A DNA stretch of 64,000 nucleotides, taken from Magnaporthiopsis rhizophila (lineage: Eukaryota; Ascomycota; Sordariomycetes; Magnaporthales; Magnaporthaceae). The DNA lies in the NCBI GenBank assembly GCA_003049465.1, contig PYSS01000121.1, forward strand, positions 34,992-98,991, written 5' to 3'. The notes under the pieces were generated by a model that worked only from the letters and a program-made list of their open reading frames with translations, did not search any database and was not told the origin of the DNA. This document shows, piece after piece, positions 51,210-63,305 of the stretch. Made by a program: the position numbers and the translations under genes. The first letter of the stretch is position 1, and every line of letters starts with the position of its first letter.

Positions 51210-53464
51210 ATGCGCCAGTCGCTACTTCTGGCCACCTTGGGGCTGTCCGCCCTGGCCTCTGCGGCGACCCGGATGCGGACGTCAAACCCCAGCCCTCGAC
51301 AGGAAGCTGGACAGCCGCGCGTTCTAAGATCGTCAGTCCGCCGCGTCAAGACGCCTGAGAATCGCAGATCGCTGTCCCAGGCGCGCTACCTGCACGCAGC
51401 AGCCATGCATGCCCGCCAGGTCGACAACTCGTCGACAGTGTTGCCCGCCAACGTTAGCAACACTCTCTACGGCTACGAGTACATCATGGACGTACAGGTC
51501 GGCACGCCGCTGCAGAACATCGGCCTTATCGTAGACACGGGCTCGGACGAGACGTGGGTCAACCCAGAGTGCGACGCCTTCAGCCACCAAGCCATCTGCC
51601 TCACCGCCGGCCACTACAACGCCTCGGACTCGACCACGGCTCAGAACCTGTCGACCCCATTCTCCATTACCTACGGATCTGGATCTGTCGAGGGCTGGTA
51701 CGTCAGTGACAGCTTTGCAATCGCAGGTAAGACGCTCCAGCACGGAGATGGCATCCATCCTTCAGCTCAGTCTTGTCGTCTAACCCCTGGACTCCAGGCA
51801 AACCCGCGTCGGCCGTCCAGTTTGGCATGGCCACGTACTCGTACAACCTTGACGCTGGTATCCTAGGCTTGGGCTATGGCAGCGTGGTTCTCGACGAGCT
51901 CAAGGGCCAGGGCGTGGTGGAAACCAAGGACTTCAGCATCTCGTTGGGGGACAGTGCTTCTGCCCAAGGTATATTCTCACCACCATTCTCTTTGCCATTC
52001 CATTCAACCGCCGCTGCTCTAACTCAGCCCACGATATCCAGGCCAGGCCGTTTTCGGCGGCGTCGATACTGCAAAGTTCTCGGGGCAGCTCCAAGCAATA
52101 CCCATGATGGATACTCAGTCGTTTTTCATGCGAACCCTTCAGTTAGTGCCCGTACCGCCACTTTTCTCCCGCACCTGGAAGCCTTTTTGACTAACCCCGG
52201 CCACAGTTACCAGGTAAACCTCACATACGTGGGCGTGACAAGCAAGGGGTCATGCGAGTCGACAGCGGCCACCGACACAAGCTTCTGGGGCGCGGCTATC
52301 GTCGACAGCGGGAGCACCATCAGCCACCTACCGTTCGACGCCGCCAACCGGACGGCGGCCCTGATCCCTGGCGCTCGCTTCGACTCGTACCTCCAGCTCT
52401 GGAAGGTCAGCTGTCACTACGCCGACTCGGCAGACACGATAGACTTTGGCTTCGGGGACGTCGTCATCAACATCCCCGTCCGCGAGTTCATCTGGCGCAA
52501 CGTGCCCGCGGGCGGCCAGTGCTTCCTCGGCATGGTCGGCGACGCCGACTCCATCGGCGTGTCGGTGCTGGGCGACAGCTTCCTGCGCGGCGTCATGGCC
52601 CTGTACCAGCCGGACGTCAGGCTGCTCCACCTGGCCTCTTTCTCCGACTGCGGCACCGACATAGTGCCGACGACGCAGGACGACATCACCGGCCTCGAGG
52701 GCAAGTGCAAGCAGCCCGAGTGGGACACATGCACGTCCCGCCCAGCCCCCGTGCCATTGACCGTCACGTCCGACGATTGGTCCACTCTCTCCTGGCTCAC
52801 CTCGACACCCACTGACGAGCCCCCTCTGCCTTCCGAGACGGACGCCTTCTCAACAGTGCTGCCCCTTCCCGAGCCGCTCAGCGGTGCCAGTGCCAGTGCC
52901 AGTGCCACGTTTACCAGTACCAGCGACGAAGTCGTGCCCACCTGGTCGCCAGTCGAGCCATCGGTCGTGACTGAGCCGTTCCCTACCGACGCGCCTGTCG
53001 AGACCTGGAGCCCGGACTCGATCCTCACCGACGCAGACCCAGCAACGGCGGCCAGGGGGACAGAGACCTTGTCGTACGACGAACCAACCACGGCGGTTTA
53101 CACCATCACCCCCGTTTCGGCAACCCCCAGCCCGTCGCCGGACTCGATCCTGACGGTCGACATAGGCTGCTACGAGACGAGCCTGTGCGTCCTGGCGCTC
53201 AGCACGGGCGACGCGGGGGCGGGCGTCACGGCCAACGAGGAGTGTCTGACGTACAGCACGTGCGACGGCAGGCGGGGTGGCACGCCCACGTCGACGGGTT
53301 GGGATGAAGACCCGACTGTGGGCGAGCCGGTGCCCACACTGAGCAAGCCGTACGTCACGCCTGATGGCCCGTACCCGAAATGCACAGGTGTGGTCTACGT
53401 CACGGTGATGACGACCGTCGGGGACCTGGTGTTTGGAGGTGGGAGCGTCTGTACTGGTCGATAG
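51210..53464 (+). CDS. Secreted aspartic protease (family A1) with long Ser/Thr/Pro tail
   Basis: Four exons, 51210-51726, 51798-51968, 52042-52141 and 52207-53464 (introns 71, 73 and 65 bp), encode 681 aa. The signal peptide is about 1-18. A basic propeptide (VLRSSVRRVKTPENRRS) precedes the mature enzyme. The active-site aspartates are Asp109 (IVDTGSDETWV) and Asp296 (IVDSGSTISHL). The flap Tyr is in ITYGSGSVEGW. After the catalytic domain (about residue 430) comes a 250-residue Ser/Thr/Pro-rich region with repeated SPDSIL motifs and six or so cysteines near the end. That tail is typical of wall-associated proteases, but the last residues are not a clear GPI signal. It cleaves proteins outside the cell. 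The third intron uses donor GTTAGT, chosen for frame. Confidence 0.88.
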
Positions 53465-53752
53465 GATAGGAACGAGGCGGACGAGATTGATGGAAACGTT
53501 TTGCTCGTGTCGCCAGTTTCTCGAGTTAGGAAAGGAGTCTGCGGGTGATAACAAAAAGAGCCAGCAGGTTCTACTACCCAAAACAAGAACGAAATAGAGT
53601 CAAAGAAAAGTTATCATTATCGCTCGGTCCTTGCCCATCTGCATATTTAACCCGGAAAGAAAATCGGTCGTCTAGAGTACAAAGTGCAAATGCCCACCGG
53701 CTTAGTAGCGTGATATGTATATCGGGGTGGTGTCCGTTAACCAAGGCCACAG

Positions 53753-55315
53753 CTACTCGTCAGCATCAGGTAGATCCTCATCTTCATCTTCATCTCCGTC
53801 GCCCTCGCCTTCCCCACCGCTGTCATCCTCCTCCTCGCTCGATGACCCTTCACCCTCACTTTCGCCGTCGCTTCCGGGATCGTAATCCTCCTCGTCCTCG
53901 TCCTCCTCGTCCTGCAGCCGCTGCTCGGCCTCCTTCTCGGCCCGCTCCAGCTCCGTCAGACCATCATCCTCGTCGGGCGCACCGTCGCCGCCTGCGCCGT
54001 CGCCCTTGTCCTCGCCGCCGCCCTCGCCCGTGCCGCCCTTCTTGGCGTTCTCGGCCAGCTCGCGCTTGGCCTTACGCTGCTCGGCCATGCTGCGGTCCTG
54101 CAGGCGGTGCTTGGCCACGTAGTTCTGGCTGATGCCGGCGTAGTCCTCCTGGTCCAGCATGGAGAACTCAAGCTCCTCGGTGGCACGGTCGGCGCCGTCG
54201 GCACCCGCACCCAGGTCTACCTCGACGACCATGTTGAAGGTGCGCTGCAGCACGCTCGTGTAGCTGAGGGCGACGACGCGGTCGAGCGGCAGGAACAGCA
54301 GCGGCTTCTTGAAGCCCCACAGCACGCCCGTGGGCAGGAAGAAGAGGTAGCCGTCCTTGGAGCCGCGGAAGGCGCGCACGTGCACCGCCTTCTCGGCTGG
54401 GCGGTGCGACTGGCGCACGGCGCTGTGGAAGACTTTTGGGTCGGCGCACACCAGCGGCACCGGCGACGTCGTGTCGGGCGACGGCGAGTGGTACTTGTGC
54501 GCGATACGCAGGAACTCGGCTACGGCCCAGTGGAACAGCGACGTGTGGCTGTCCGACACATTTTGCGCCTGGCCCGCGAGTCGGCCCGAGATGCTGCCGG
54601 TCTTGGGCGCCGTGGCGGGCACGGTGAAGACGAGGGGCTCGGGCGCCGGAGGGGTGGAGGAGGACGAGGAGGAGGAAGGCAGGTAGGAGCCACGGGGGAA
54701 CAGAATGTAGTTCCATTGCTGCTGGGCCTTTTCGGGGACGGGGACGTAAAAGGCGTGCTCTGTAGATCATTGCGGGCAACTGTCAGAATCAGCTTCGTCT
54801 GGGAGAGGCCAGGGGCAGGACGGAAGAGCGCGCGTACCAATGTCGGCCCAGCGGTAGACGACACCGGCCACTGGACTCGTGTCAGCGTTTGTGCGGGCGT
54901 AGAGGTAGTTCTTGGTGAAGCACAGGTTCAGCTTCTTGCGCTGCGGCACCGAGACGGATATGTCCTTGACTTCAAGCTGGAGCTCCTCCTGCGCCGCGGC
55001 TTCGGCCAGAGCGGCCGCCGAGGCAGCAGCGTCGCCTGCGGTGCCTGCTGCATTGGGCGTCTTGTGGTGGTCGGGGATAGGGACTGTCCCATTAGTGTGG
55101 CCGCCGCCGGTGCCGTTGACGCGGCGGCGCTTGGAGGCAGGCTCTTCCGAGTCTGCAGCATCGGACAGCCGTTCGAGGACGAAGTCGACGATGGTGTTGA
55201 ACAGCGCGGCCGTCGTGGGGGTGTCTGCGGCGGCCTGGATGCCCTCGACGATGTCGGGCCGGGCCTGGAAGACGAGGGCCAACTTTTCGGCGTCGAGCTG
55301 ATGTCGGCACGCCAT
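53753..55315 (-). CDS. RTT106: Histone chaperone Rtt106
   Basis: Two exons, 55315-54838 and 54759-53753, with a 78 bp intron, encode 494 aa. The N-terminus is a helical dimerisation region (IVEGIQAAADTPTTAALFNT). A tandem PH-like module follows: LEVKDISVSVPQRKKLNLCF and AFYVPVPEKAQQQWNYILFP in the first half, then AVHVRAFRGSKDGYLFFLPT, GVLWGFKKPLLFLPLDRVVA and YTSVLQRTFNMVVEV in the second, then EELEFSMLDQEDYAGI. These are the POB3/Rtt106 signatures. The last 100 residues are strongly acidic. It binds H3-H4, preferring acetylated H3K56, and deposits them on new DNA in the nucleus. Between the two PH halves there is a Ser/Pro-rich loop. Confidence 0.87.
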
Positions 55316-55788
55316 CGTGGGCGGCGGGCGGCTCTGTGACGAGTCTGCCAGGAAGCAGAGGTGACAGCGGCGGCAGCAGGCTTCGGATGAACCGCAAGGA
55401 GGTGTTGGCGATGGGTATTGTCGCGCTCAGGTTCAAGATCTTGAGCTTGTTGCGCCCAAATTCTGGACGACTTGACGCGTTGATTGGCTTTCCGCTACGG
55501 CGCCACAGGGCTTTGCTACCCCTGGCGGCGGCCCACCCATGTCGCCGCTATGGCTTTTTACCCCAACCCTAGGTGGCTTCCGATTTTCCCCATTTTGGCC
55601 CTTTTCACCCTACCCGTCTTTACAACTGGCCTGCAGACGGCTTGATATGTAGAGACCCAAAGTGGATGTGTACAGTTTGCTCTCGTGATCGTGTGTGTGT
55701 GTGTGTCTATATATAAGCATTCGCCTCAGTCGTCTTTGGTCTTTATCGTGCGGTGTCTCGTCCACATTCAAGGAACTTGAAACTACCC
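55316..55788. other. Intergenic region
   Basis: Promoter of RTT106 and 3' flank of ARG4. A GT microsatellite lies at about 55691-55706. No gene seen. Confidence 0.65.
55691..55706. repeat. GT dinucleotide microsatellite
   Basis: About eight GT units in the 3' flank of ARG4, followed by a short TATATATA. Confidence 0.9.
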
Positions 55789-57252
55789 TCACTCCAGCAT
55801 GCCCCTCAGCACCTTGACCTGCTCGAGGACCGTCTCCTTGCTCGTGCCGCCCTTGGCCGTGCGCATCTCGACGCTGCGGTCGTAGTCAAACGACTCGGCA
55901 ATGTCTGGCTCGAAGCGGGCATCGATCTCGCGCAGCTGCTCGTACGTGAGCTTGTCCATGGGTGTGTTGGTCTGCTCTGACAGCGCGACGCAGCGGCCCG
56001 AAATGTGGTGCGTCTCGCGGAACGGCACGCCCTTACGCACCAGGTAGTCGGCCACGTCGGTCGCCAGCATGAAAGGGTCCAACGCCGCGCGCATGCGGTC
56101 GCCGCGCGCCTCGAGCGTCGCCAGCACGCCCTCGGCGATCTGGACGCTGTCGGACACGGTGCGCACGTGGTCCAGCATGGGCTCGATGCTCTCCTGCAGG
56201 TCCTTGTTGTAGGTGCTCGGCAGGCCCTTCTGCACCATCATGAAGCCGGCCATGTGGCCAAACGCGCGGCCGCTCTTGCCGCGCAGCAGCTCCAGGCTGT
56301 CGGGGTTCTTCTTCTGCGGCATCAGGCTGCTGCCCGTCGAGTAGGCGTCGGCCAGGCGCACGAAGCCGAACTCGGCCGTCGAGTACACGATCAGGTCCTC
56401 GGCCCAGCGGCTGATGTGCTGCATGAACATGGCACCCCACTGCAGCGTCTCGGCCACAAAGTCGCGGTCGGCCACGGCGCCCATCGAATTCCACAGGAGG
56501 CCATCGAACCCGAGCTCCTTGGCCATCATGTCGCGGTCGATGCCGAAGGGGTTGCCGGCAAGGGCGCCGCAGCCGAGCGGCGAGCGGTTGACGCGCTTGA
56601 TCACCTCGCGCAGACGCTCCAGGTCCGAGGCGAAGACGAGCCCGTACGAGAGCATCCAGTGGCTCCAGCGGATCGGCTGGGCGCGCTGCAGGTGCGTGTA
56701 TCCAGGCATGACGAGGTCCAGCTCGCGCTCGGCCCGGGCAGCCGTCACGGTCAGGAAGCTGACGAGGTGCTGCTCGATCTTGCGCAGCTCGTCTCGCAGC
56801 CACATGCGCATGTCGGTCACCACCTGCTCGTTGCGCGACCGCCCCGTGTGCAGCTTGCCGGCCACGTCCTTGCCGATGATCTCGCCTAGCCGCCGCTCAT
56901 TGGCCGTGTGGATGTCCTCGTCCGCCCCGGGCACGATCTTGAAGGTACCAGCCTCCCACTCCTTCTCCACCTCGCGCAGGCCCGCCTCGATTTTAGAGAA
57001 CTCGTCTTGGCTGATGACTCCGGCTTTGCAGTTGGCGCGGGCGAAGGCTATGCTGCCGAGGATGTCTTGGCGGTACATGTTCTTATCAAAGTAGATGCTC
57101 TCGTTGTAGGCCACCATGAGCGGGTCGAGGCCGCCTGCGCGTGAGGCATGTTAGCAAATGGAAGAGGCCGAGAAAGAGTCATCGCTCGCACCTGTAAAGC
57201 GGCCTCCCCAAAGCATGTTTGCCTTCTTCTCGTGGGATTGCTGCTCGGCCAT
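55789..57252 (-). CDS. ARG4: Argininosuccinate lyase
   Basis: Two exons, 57252-57192 and 57134-55789, with a 57 bp intron, encode 468 aa, the normal family length. Exon 1 gives MAEQQSHEKKANMLWGGRFT and the splice joins it to GGLDPLMVAYNESIYFDKNM. Family motifs are present in order: DEDIHTANERRLGE, TGRSRNEQVVTDMRMWLRDE, MPGYTHLQRAQPIRWSHWML, and the superfamily signature GSSLMPQKKNPD with the catalytic serine loop. It splits argininosuccinate into arginine and fumarate, the last step of arginine synthesis, as a cytosolic tetramer. ARG4 and VFA1 are divergent, with 341 bp between their starts. Confidence 0.96.
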
Positions 57253-57593
57253 GATCGCTGTCCGACGTCTGCTCTTCTCTTCCTTGTGCCTGCCTGGATC
57301 GGTTTCGATTTTATAGGAGGGGTGGCCTGTGTTGGCTTTTTTGGTGGAGAGGCCTGCTTGACTCAACCAACGTCACCACCAAACATAAAAATCCAACCTG
57401 TCAAGCCGCGCCATGCTATTGGCCAATTGACCGATGAGCGGGGTCGAGACCCCTGGCAATTGGTGGATCCAAAACCCCGCACTCTCGAGTGCCAGGCACA
57501 GCACAGATGAGGGCGGGGTGAATTGACCCAACACAAAGTCACACAACCCATCAACCAGCAACCATCAACGACAGCGACCCTATCGCCAACGAC
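57253..57593. promoter_or_regulatory. Compact divergent promoter, ARG4 / VFA1
   Basis: 341 bp. It includes ATTGGCCAATTG at about 57418-57429, which carries CCAAT in both orientations and is a natural site for the heterotrimeric CCAAT-binding complex serving both genes. That role is inference. Confidence 0.5.
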
Positions 57594-58344
57594 ATGGCTT
57601 CCGCCGCTCCCTTTCCCAACGTCTACACGCGCCGTCTCGTGGCCGACGCGGCCGCCAAGGGCTGCGACATATGCTACAAGCCCAGCACCACCGTCCTCAT
57701 CACGCCCGACAAGCTAGACTTTTTCTACGTGTGCCCCGTCCACCTTCAAGACGCCAACTTTGCCAGCCCCGTCGTTGACCAGGCCGCGATTGACGCCAAG
57801 AAGAAGAAGGAGCTAGACGACGAGGTAGAGCGCGTAAAAAAGGAGTACGAGGAGAGGCAGAAAAGGAAGAAGGAGAAGGAGAAAGAGCAGGCAAAAGAAG
57901 GAGATAGCAAGAACGACGACAAGGACAAGGAGAAAAAAGAGGAGGATGGAAAAGACGATGGCAAAAAGGACAGCAAGAAGGAAGACCCACCGGCCAAGGT
58001 CCGCACGCCACAACCCTTCCTCTAGGTCATCCTCTCCCTGTGGCTCAGTGAACTAACTCTCCCTTCTCCGCCGGCAGGACAATGCCAGCAAATCCGACGG
58101 TCCTGCGACGCCCGCAGCGGGTGAAGAGCCCCGAGTCTTTGCGCTGCGACCGTTAGTGCCCTCTTTCCCTCGCTGGTGCCATCCGCGCGTGTATGGCTAA
58201 CCTCCTTCTCTGCCCTTGACTTGCAGGAGCTTCTACAACGCGCGAGTCGACAAGAAGCGGCAGATCGAGACAAACAAGCGGAATCGGGAGCGCTTAATGG
58301 ATCCCAACTTCTTCCCGGCCGTACCCAAGGGAAAGCCCGTGTGA
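57594..58344 (+). CDS. VFA1: Vps4-associated protein Vfa1
   Basis: Three exons, 57594-57998, 58078-58151 and 58227-58344 (introns 79 and 75 bp), encode 198 aa. The N-terminus has a small zinc-binding-like set (CDICYKPSTT, FYVCPVHL). The middle is a long Lys/Glu/Asp-rich helix (ERVKKEYEERQKRKKEKEKE). The end, FYNARVDKKRQIETNKRNRE followed by MDPNFFPAVP, fits the conserved C-terminal helix that binds the Vps4 MIT domain. In yeast it stimulates the Vps4 ATPase that disassembles ESCRT-III at endosomes. The middle region is low in complexity, so its length may vary. Confidence 0.85.
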
Positions 58345-60317
58345 CGGATGACAGGCGCGGCGATTCCCATTGGCACACCGCCACTGCCCGCCAGCGACTA
58401 CCAACCAGCCATGCTGTGGTTTTGTGTGACGTAACATGGGTGTGTCTCTTCCCAGCCTAGCGCCACATACCCTCTCCCTGATGCCGAGTCCGCCCTCCCT
58501 CGTCGACTCTTAAGTCTCGATTAGGGAAGGCCGTAGAAGCCCCTCCTTCGCCCGCTCGTCCCTATCCAGATTGCGGGGTGGTATGAGGTCTCAAAACTCG
58601 GCGAGGGAGGGGGTCGGACAAGAAAGGCATGGGTCCGGCGAGGTAGGCAGAGGTTGCCGTCTGATCTCGTGCATCTTCGGTTCGTGGACGAGCTCTCTTA
58701 GGGCCGCAGTGGCTAGGCCGCCGTCAACCGCGTGCGTCTAGTCGATTCGGGGCGTAACTGAGGGGTTGTACCCACCCCGCGGACGTGCCCAGCAAACGAG
58801 GCTCCCTCTCTGCTCTTGTTTTCCCCATGCAGCAAGATGCTGGTTTCCGGCGTCAGCAACGCTGATGCCAAGCGAGCAGGTCTCGTGAACGGCCGGTCCT
58901 GCACGTCCGTCGGGCTGCCGCTCTCGGGCACAGCTATTACGGATCGGCGGCGCGGCACCTGGTCTCGTCGGCCACGGCATGCCAACCACGTCTCACGGGC
59001 GCAGTCGCAACAGATTAAGTGTCTTATAATACCCTACTTTGGAATGTCGCACCCTGCGAGGTTCCATCCACAGCTACTGGTCTAGGTCAATTTACCTCCA
59101 ATGCCCTGCATCACCGCCAGGATCCGTCTCACCACGACCACTGCCGACCTTGTTGCCCGAGTGTGCTCGGCGGCCGGGCAGTCTGTCCGTTGCCTGCCTT
59201 ACAGGGCAATCCGGTGGGACGGGACAGGGATGTATTTCCTGGCTCTGCAGCCTTGTGTGCAGCAGCGCCAGACGCCAGAGCCAGCCGCGCCGCGCTAGGG
59301 CTGGTGATCACTGATCGGCCCTGGTAGTCACAACCCTTGGGCGGAGAAAGGTCAGCCTGCAGCCTATGCATGGGCCTTTTGGGCCAACGTCCGAGGTGCA
59401 TCTCTTGGCGGCCATGTGCCTCTCCGCCCAAGACCTTGCCAGCTCGCGTCTGGCTTCGCTGCATGAGCCCACTCCCGGCCGGCTTTTCCTCTTTCGACCA
59501 TCCAGGGCCGAGAGAAATTCTGTGCGATGCTCCTCTGCAATACCTGCAGCAGGCCAGTGCCGCAAACAGCCTAGTGCTTACTTCCTATCGGCCGACGTAT
59601 ACGTACGTATGTGCATGGCTCTCGCCCACTGATAGCCCTTTCGAGTAGCTGACGGGCCCCACCCGTCCCGTGGCCGTCAGGCATCTACCAAAGCCTGTCG
59701 GGACAGCTTCGTTTCCGCACGGCCACTTGTGACTGTTTTTAACTGTGAGAATATGATTCCCTGCCCGGAGAGCCTCACTTCCTGCGAACAGCAAGGGGCC
59801 CAGGTGCGTGGGGACTTAGCAGGGGTTCTGGCGGTATGTTCCGTCTGACGGCACAGTCGGTGGAGGGCACAGTGACAGGGTGACAGGATGCTTATTAGGT
59901 CTAGCGGACACTGTCCCAAAGACCCGCTCATCCCTCCAACGATGGCTGGGGGTGAGGGAAGGGGTGTGCAGGTATAACATGTGCATCCTTGGGCAACAGC
60001 CGAGATGGTGCGCACAGTGCCGTCTGCTGCTGCTGTTCCGGGCTTGGGCCCGATGTCTGCCAAGCATGCTGGCGTGCCGGCCTGTCTCGGCTCTACTGCT
60101 GCGCTGGTCTGCAGCCAGTGAGCGCTGCCGCCGCCGCCGCTTTTCGTCGTCCGCTTCCTTTCCGCGCCCAGACAGGCAACCAGTGGCACATGCCCACCGG
60201 CGGCGGCGGGCGGGGCGTCAGCTTGATCGAGGGTCAACAGGATCGATTGGCCAGGTGCCAGGCGGCTGAAGGGAAAACTGGGCATGGCCGCCAGTTTTTG
60301 CGTTTATTGGGGGCGGC

Positions 60318-60356
<39 letters not shown>

Positions 60357-61174
60357 NTTTTTTTTTTTTTTTTTTTTTTTTCCTTGGACCCTGCGACGAT
60401 ATCTCATCTCAGTCAGATCTCGCCACCACGAGGTGTTAAGTCTTTCCTGGCCCCGCCATTTCCCGTAGATCCAGAGGCCCCCAAGAAAGATTGACGATAA
60501 TCCCGCATCCCGTGCCCCGATATAGAATATGCCCCGATATAGAAACGGCACGTGTCGGTTTGGAAAGAAAAAGAGAAAGCAGACTGCCGTGCGGGCGGTC
60601 AAGAAAACTAGACAAGTGATGCAGGCTGGAGGCGCGAGCAGTCAGCATGGATGAGGTCATGGCATGTATGGATCGTCGTAAACCCGCCAATCAGATCAGG
60701 TCGCTGGTGTGTAGATAGGTGGCCAATGTGGTTTTGCGATGTTGAGGCAAGAGCACGAACACGAAAGATATTCTGCCCCCAAGCAGCTGTACGTAGCCGA
60801 CTGACTGAAATATGAACACGTCAAGATTTTCTGCATGCAGGCGATGTTGATACAGTGGGAACACACGGCCAGGCATGGAAGGTGTGCTTGGGCGGAAAGT
60901 CCCATCACGGCACTGTTTTTGCAGGATATGCCTCAGCATGTGTGAGGGCGTATCAAAAAGCGCGGCTCGTAAAAAAAGCGGGAGACTAGTGCAGGGGCGC
61001 CTGGGGCCGACGATGCCGGAATGCTACCAAGGGGCGGCGATTGCTCGGTCAGCTTTCTACATCTTAATGCGGGCAGATAATGAGCACACATGGTCTCGAG
61101 ACGGGCGGTGGACTGGTTTTCGGGCCCGAAAAAAAGGGAGCAGCAGTTTCTACGAAAACAACGACGGGGTTACG
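58345..61174. other. Long intergenic region with an ambiguous homopolymer
   Basis: About 2.8 kb, the longest gap in the window, between VFA1 and the 3' end of YVH1. Open frames are short or overlap on both strands, and none has recognisable motifs. A poly-T tract of about 60 nt (60322-60381) holds the only ambiguous base (n at 60357). A non-coding transcript cannot be excluded. Confidence 0.55.
60322..60381. repeat. Poly-T tract with one ambiguous base
   Basis: Two T runs of about 34 and 24 nt around GN at 60356-60357. The true length is probably not resolved in this assembly. Confidence 0.85.
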
Positions 61175-62360
61175 TCAAAGGTTCTCCTTGCGGAAAGACG
61201 GCGGCATGCGGATCCCGAGCGCTCCCCTGGGGTCCGGTGCTCTGCTTGACGCAGTGGCCGCCACCGCCACCGTCACCGTAACCTCGTCCACCTTGCTCCT
61301 CTGCAGCGAAAAGGCCGGACACACCCAGGCATCGCAGCTGCACTTGAAGCCCTGCCAGGCGTAGCGTCCGATGGAGGCGCCGCACTTTGGGCTGGGACAG
61401 ACCAGCCGCCCTTCGAGCGCGCCCGCCTCCAGCACGGGCCGCATCCAGGACAGCGGCTCGATGAAGACGTGGGGGCAGCGCGCGGCGGCGGCGGGCTGGC
61501 GCTGGGCGTGCGGGATGACGAAGCGGCCTGTCGTCAGCACGCGACGGCACTTTTTGCACCGCACCTCTGCTGCTGCCGCCGCCTGTGTTTCTGTTTTTGT
61601 GTCTGTTTCTGCGGCTGCTGTTTCTGTTTCTGCCGTCTCTTCCTCGTGCTCCTCGTCCTCGAACCGGATCCAGTCCGGAGCACGGCCGACGCGCGCGCTC
61701 TCCTCCACCTCGCGCTGGTACAGCCAGCGGCGGTAGGCCGGGTGGCGCGTCACGGCGTCGTCGTCGCGTGCCGGCGCGCCCATGTACCACCACATCTCGA
61801 GCTGGCGCGCGAAGCCGTCGTTGGGCTCGGCGATGGGCCGCGTCGCGCGCACCCATGCCAGCGCCGCGGCCACGGCGTCGTGGCCCGACACGTGCCGCTC
61901 GGCCGCGCCGCCGTTGAAGCGCCACGGGTGTTTCCACAGCAGGTAGGCCAGCGCCGCCGTGACGGAGCGCGACTTGCCCATTGCGCAGTGCACCAGCACG
62001 CCGCCGCTGGTGGTGGGCGCCGCTGCATCTTCTTCTTTTTCCGAGCCGGCAGGAGGAGGGTTCAGGCCGGCGTCGATGAAGCGCACGATGCGCGGGAAGT
62101 GCACGAGCAGGTCGGCATCTTCCTCGTCGTTGATGTCGATGCTCAGGTGTTTGAACTGGCCGCCGAGGTCGTGCGTCTTGTCGAGGTCGTAGTCGATGAC
62201 GGACAGGATGTGCGTGATGGCGTGGTCGTGCAGCGTCTGGGCCTTGCGGAGAGCAAACACTCTGGCGGCTCGTTAGACAGGGCTGGACGCGACGAGGGCT
62301 GGCGGGGGCTTACCCGCTGATGTAGAGGTTCTCGTCGCCGTTGATGCGAGAGAGGGCCAT
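61175..62360 (-). CDS. YVH1: Dual-specificity protein phosphatase Yvh1 / DUSP12 type
   Basis: Two exons, 62360-62314 and 62261-61175, with a 52 bp intron, encode 377 aa. Exon 1 reads MALSRINGDENLYISG and the splice continues VFALRKAQTLHDHAITHILS, the usual start of the phosphatase fold. The P-loop is VHCAMGKSRSVT with Cys108 and Arg114 (CX5R). The general-acid Asp is in the HLSIDINDEEDADL loop. The C-terminal zinc-binding domain has CKKC, CPH, CPSPKCGASIGRY and CSCDAWVCPAF. In yeast this domain lets Yvh1 release Mrt4 during 60S ribosome maturation. A Glu/Thr/Ala-rich linker separates the two domains. Confidence 0.93.
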
Positions 62361-63305
62361 TGCTTTTTTTTTTTTTTCTCTTCAATCTGGTTTTCTAGAT
62401 TTTCGCGCCTGCCTGCTGAAGTCGCCAACAAATCTTGGTTGGCGCAGTCGCTCCCAGCGCGGGGTACAGGCTGGGTCCACCGCGACTCCACATTTTGAAG
62501 CCAGCGCTTTTTATTGCAGGGACACCATCCATCCTCAGTCCCAGTCCCTAAAAAAGATTTCAGGACAGGTGATGGTCGCATGGCTTCACGCCACATCTCC
62601 CAACTAGTCTGCCGGTTGAATTGCATGGTGCGACTCTGTAATCAAACGCCGCCTTGCTGTCATTGCACCAAAAACGCCGCACGCCGCCGGCCTTGCATGG
62701 CGCCGTGGGAGCAGCATTTCCCAAAGCGGAAAGCCGCGATGCATCTTGCTGCCTGTCAGAGGTGTGTGGCCTTGCATGTCGCTGCCACGCCATCCTGTCA
62801 GGCCAGCCAAGGGCCATCAAATGCGAGCGGGCCTTGGTTCTTGGTGCGCTGGACACAGTCGGATCCATCCCTGTTTTACCCGAGGAATCCTTCCAGCACA
62901 ACCCCTCCCCTCCCCGCCTGTTCGTCAGCCGTCATCGGCTTGCAAGTTCGAATCCGAGGCTGGTGCCTGGAGAGTATGGATAGGCGGATAGGTAAATCGA
63001 CAAATCGTGATGCATTATCCATATTGACATCCCCATCAAGGCCAGGCATGCACCATGCGACGACTGAGCGCCTGTGTGTCTCGACCTTCCCCTGATCCCA
63101 CAAACACCATGTAAGCTGCCTAGGCCTATGCAAATGCTGTAGATAGAAAGACAGAGCATGCTCGCTTGCTTGCATCCCTGATCGCCCCAAATCAATGTAT
63201 GTATGTATCCCATCAGTCGTAAGATCCTTTTTCTTTTCTTTTCTTTTTTTTTTTTTCTTTCTTTTTTTGCCAAATGTGCTTGCCTCCTGGGATATTATTC
63301 CTCCA
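62361..63305. other. Intergenic region
   Basis: Promoter of YVH1, with a T run at about 62365-62377, and 3' flank of the right-edge gene, with a TTTTC-type repeat at about 63225-63270. No gene seen. Confidence 0.6.

Noticed and set aside
62930..62970. GTTCGAATCC resembling a tRNA T arm
   Set aside because: No acceptor, D or anticodon arm can be formed around it.
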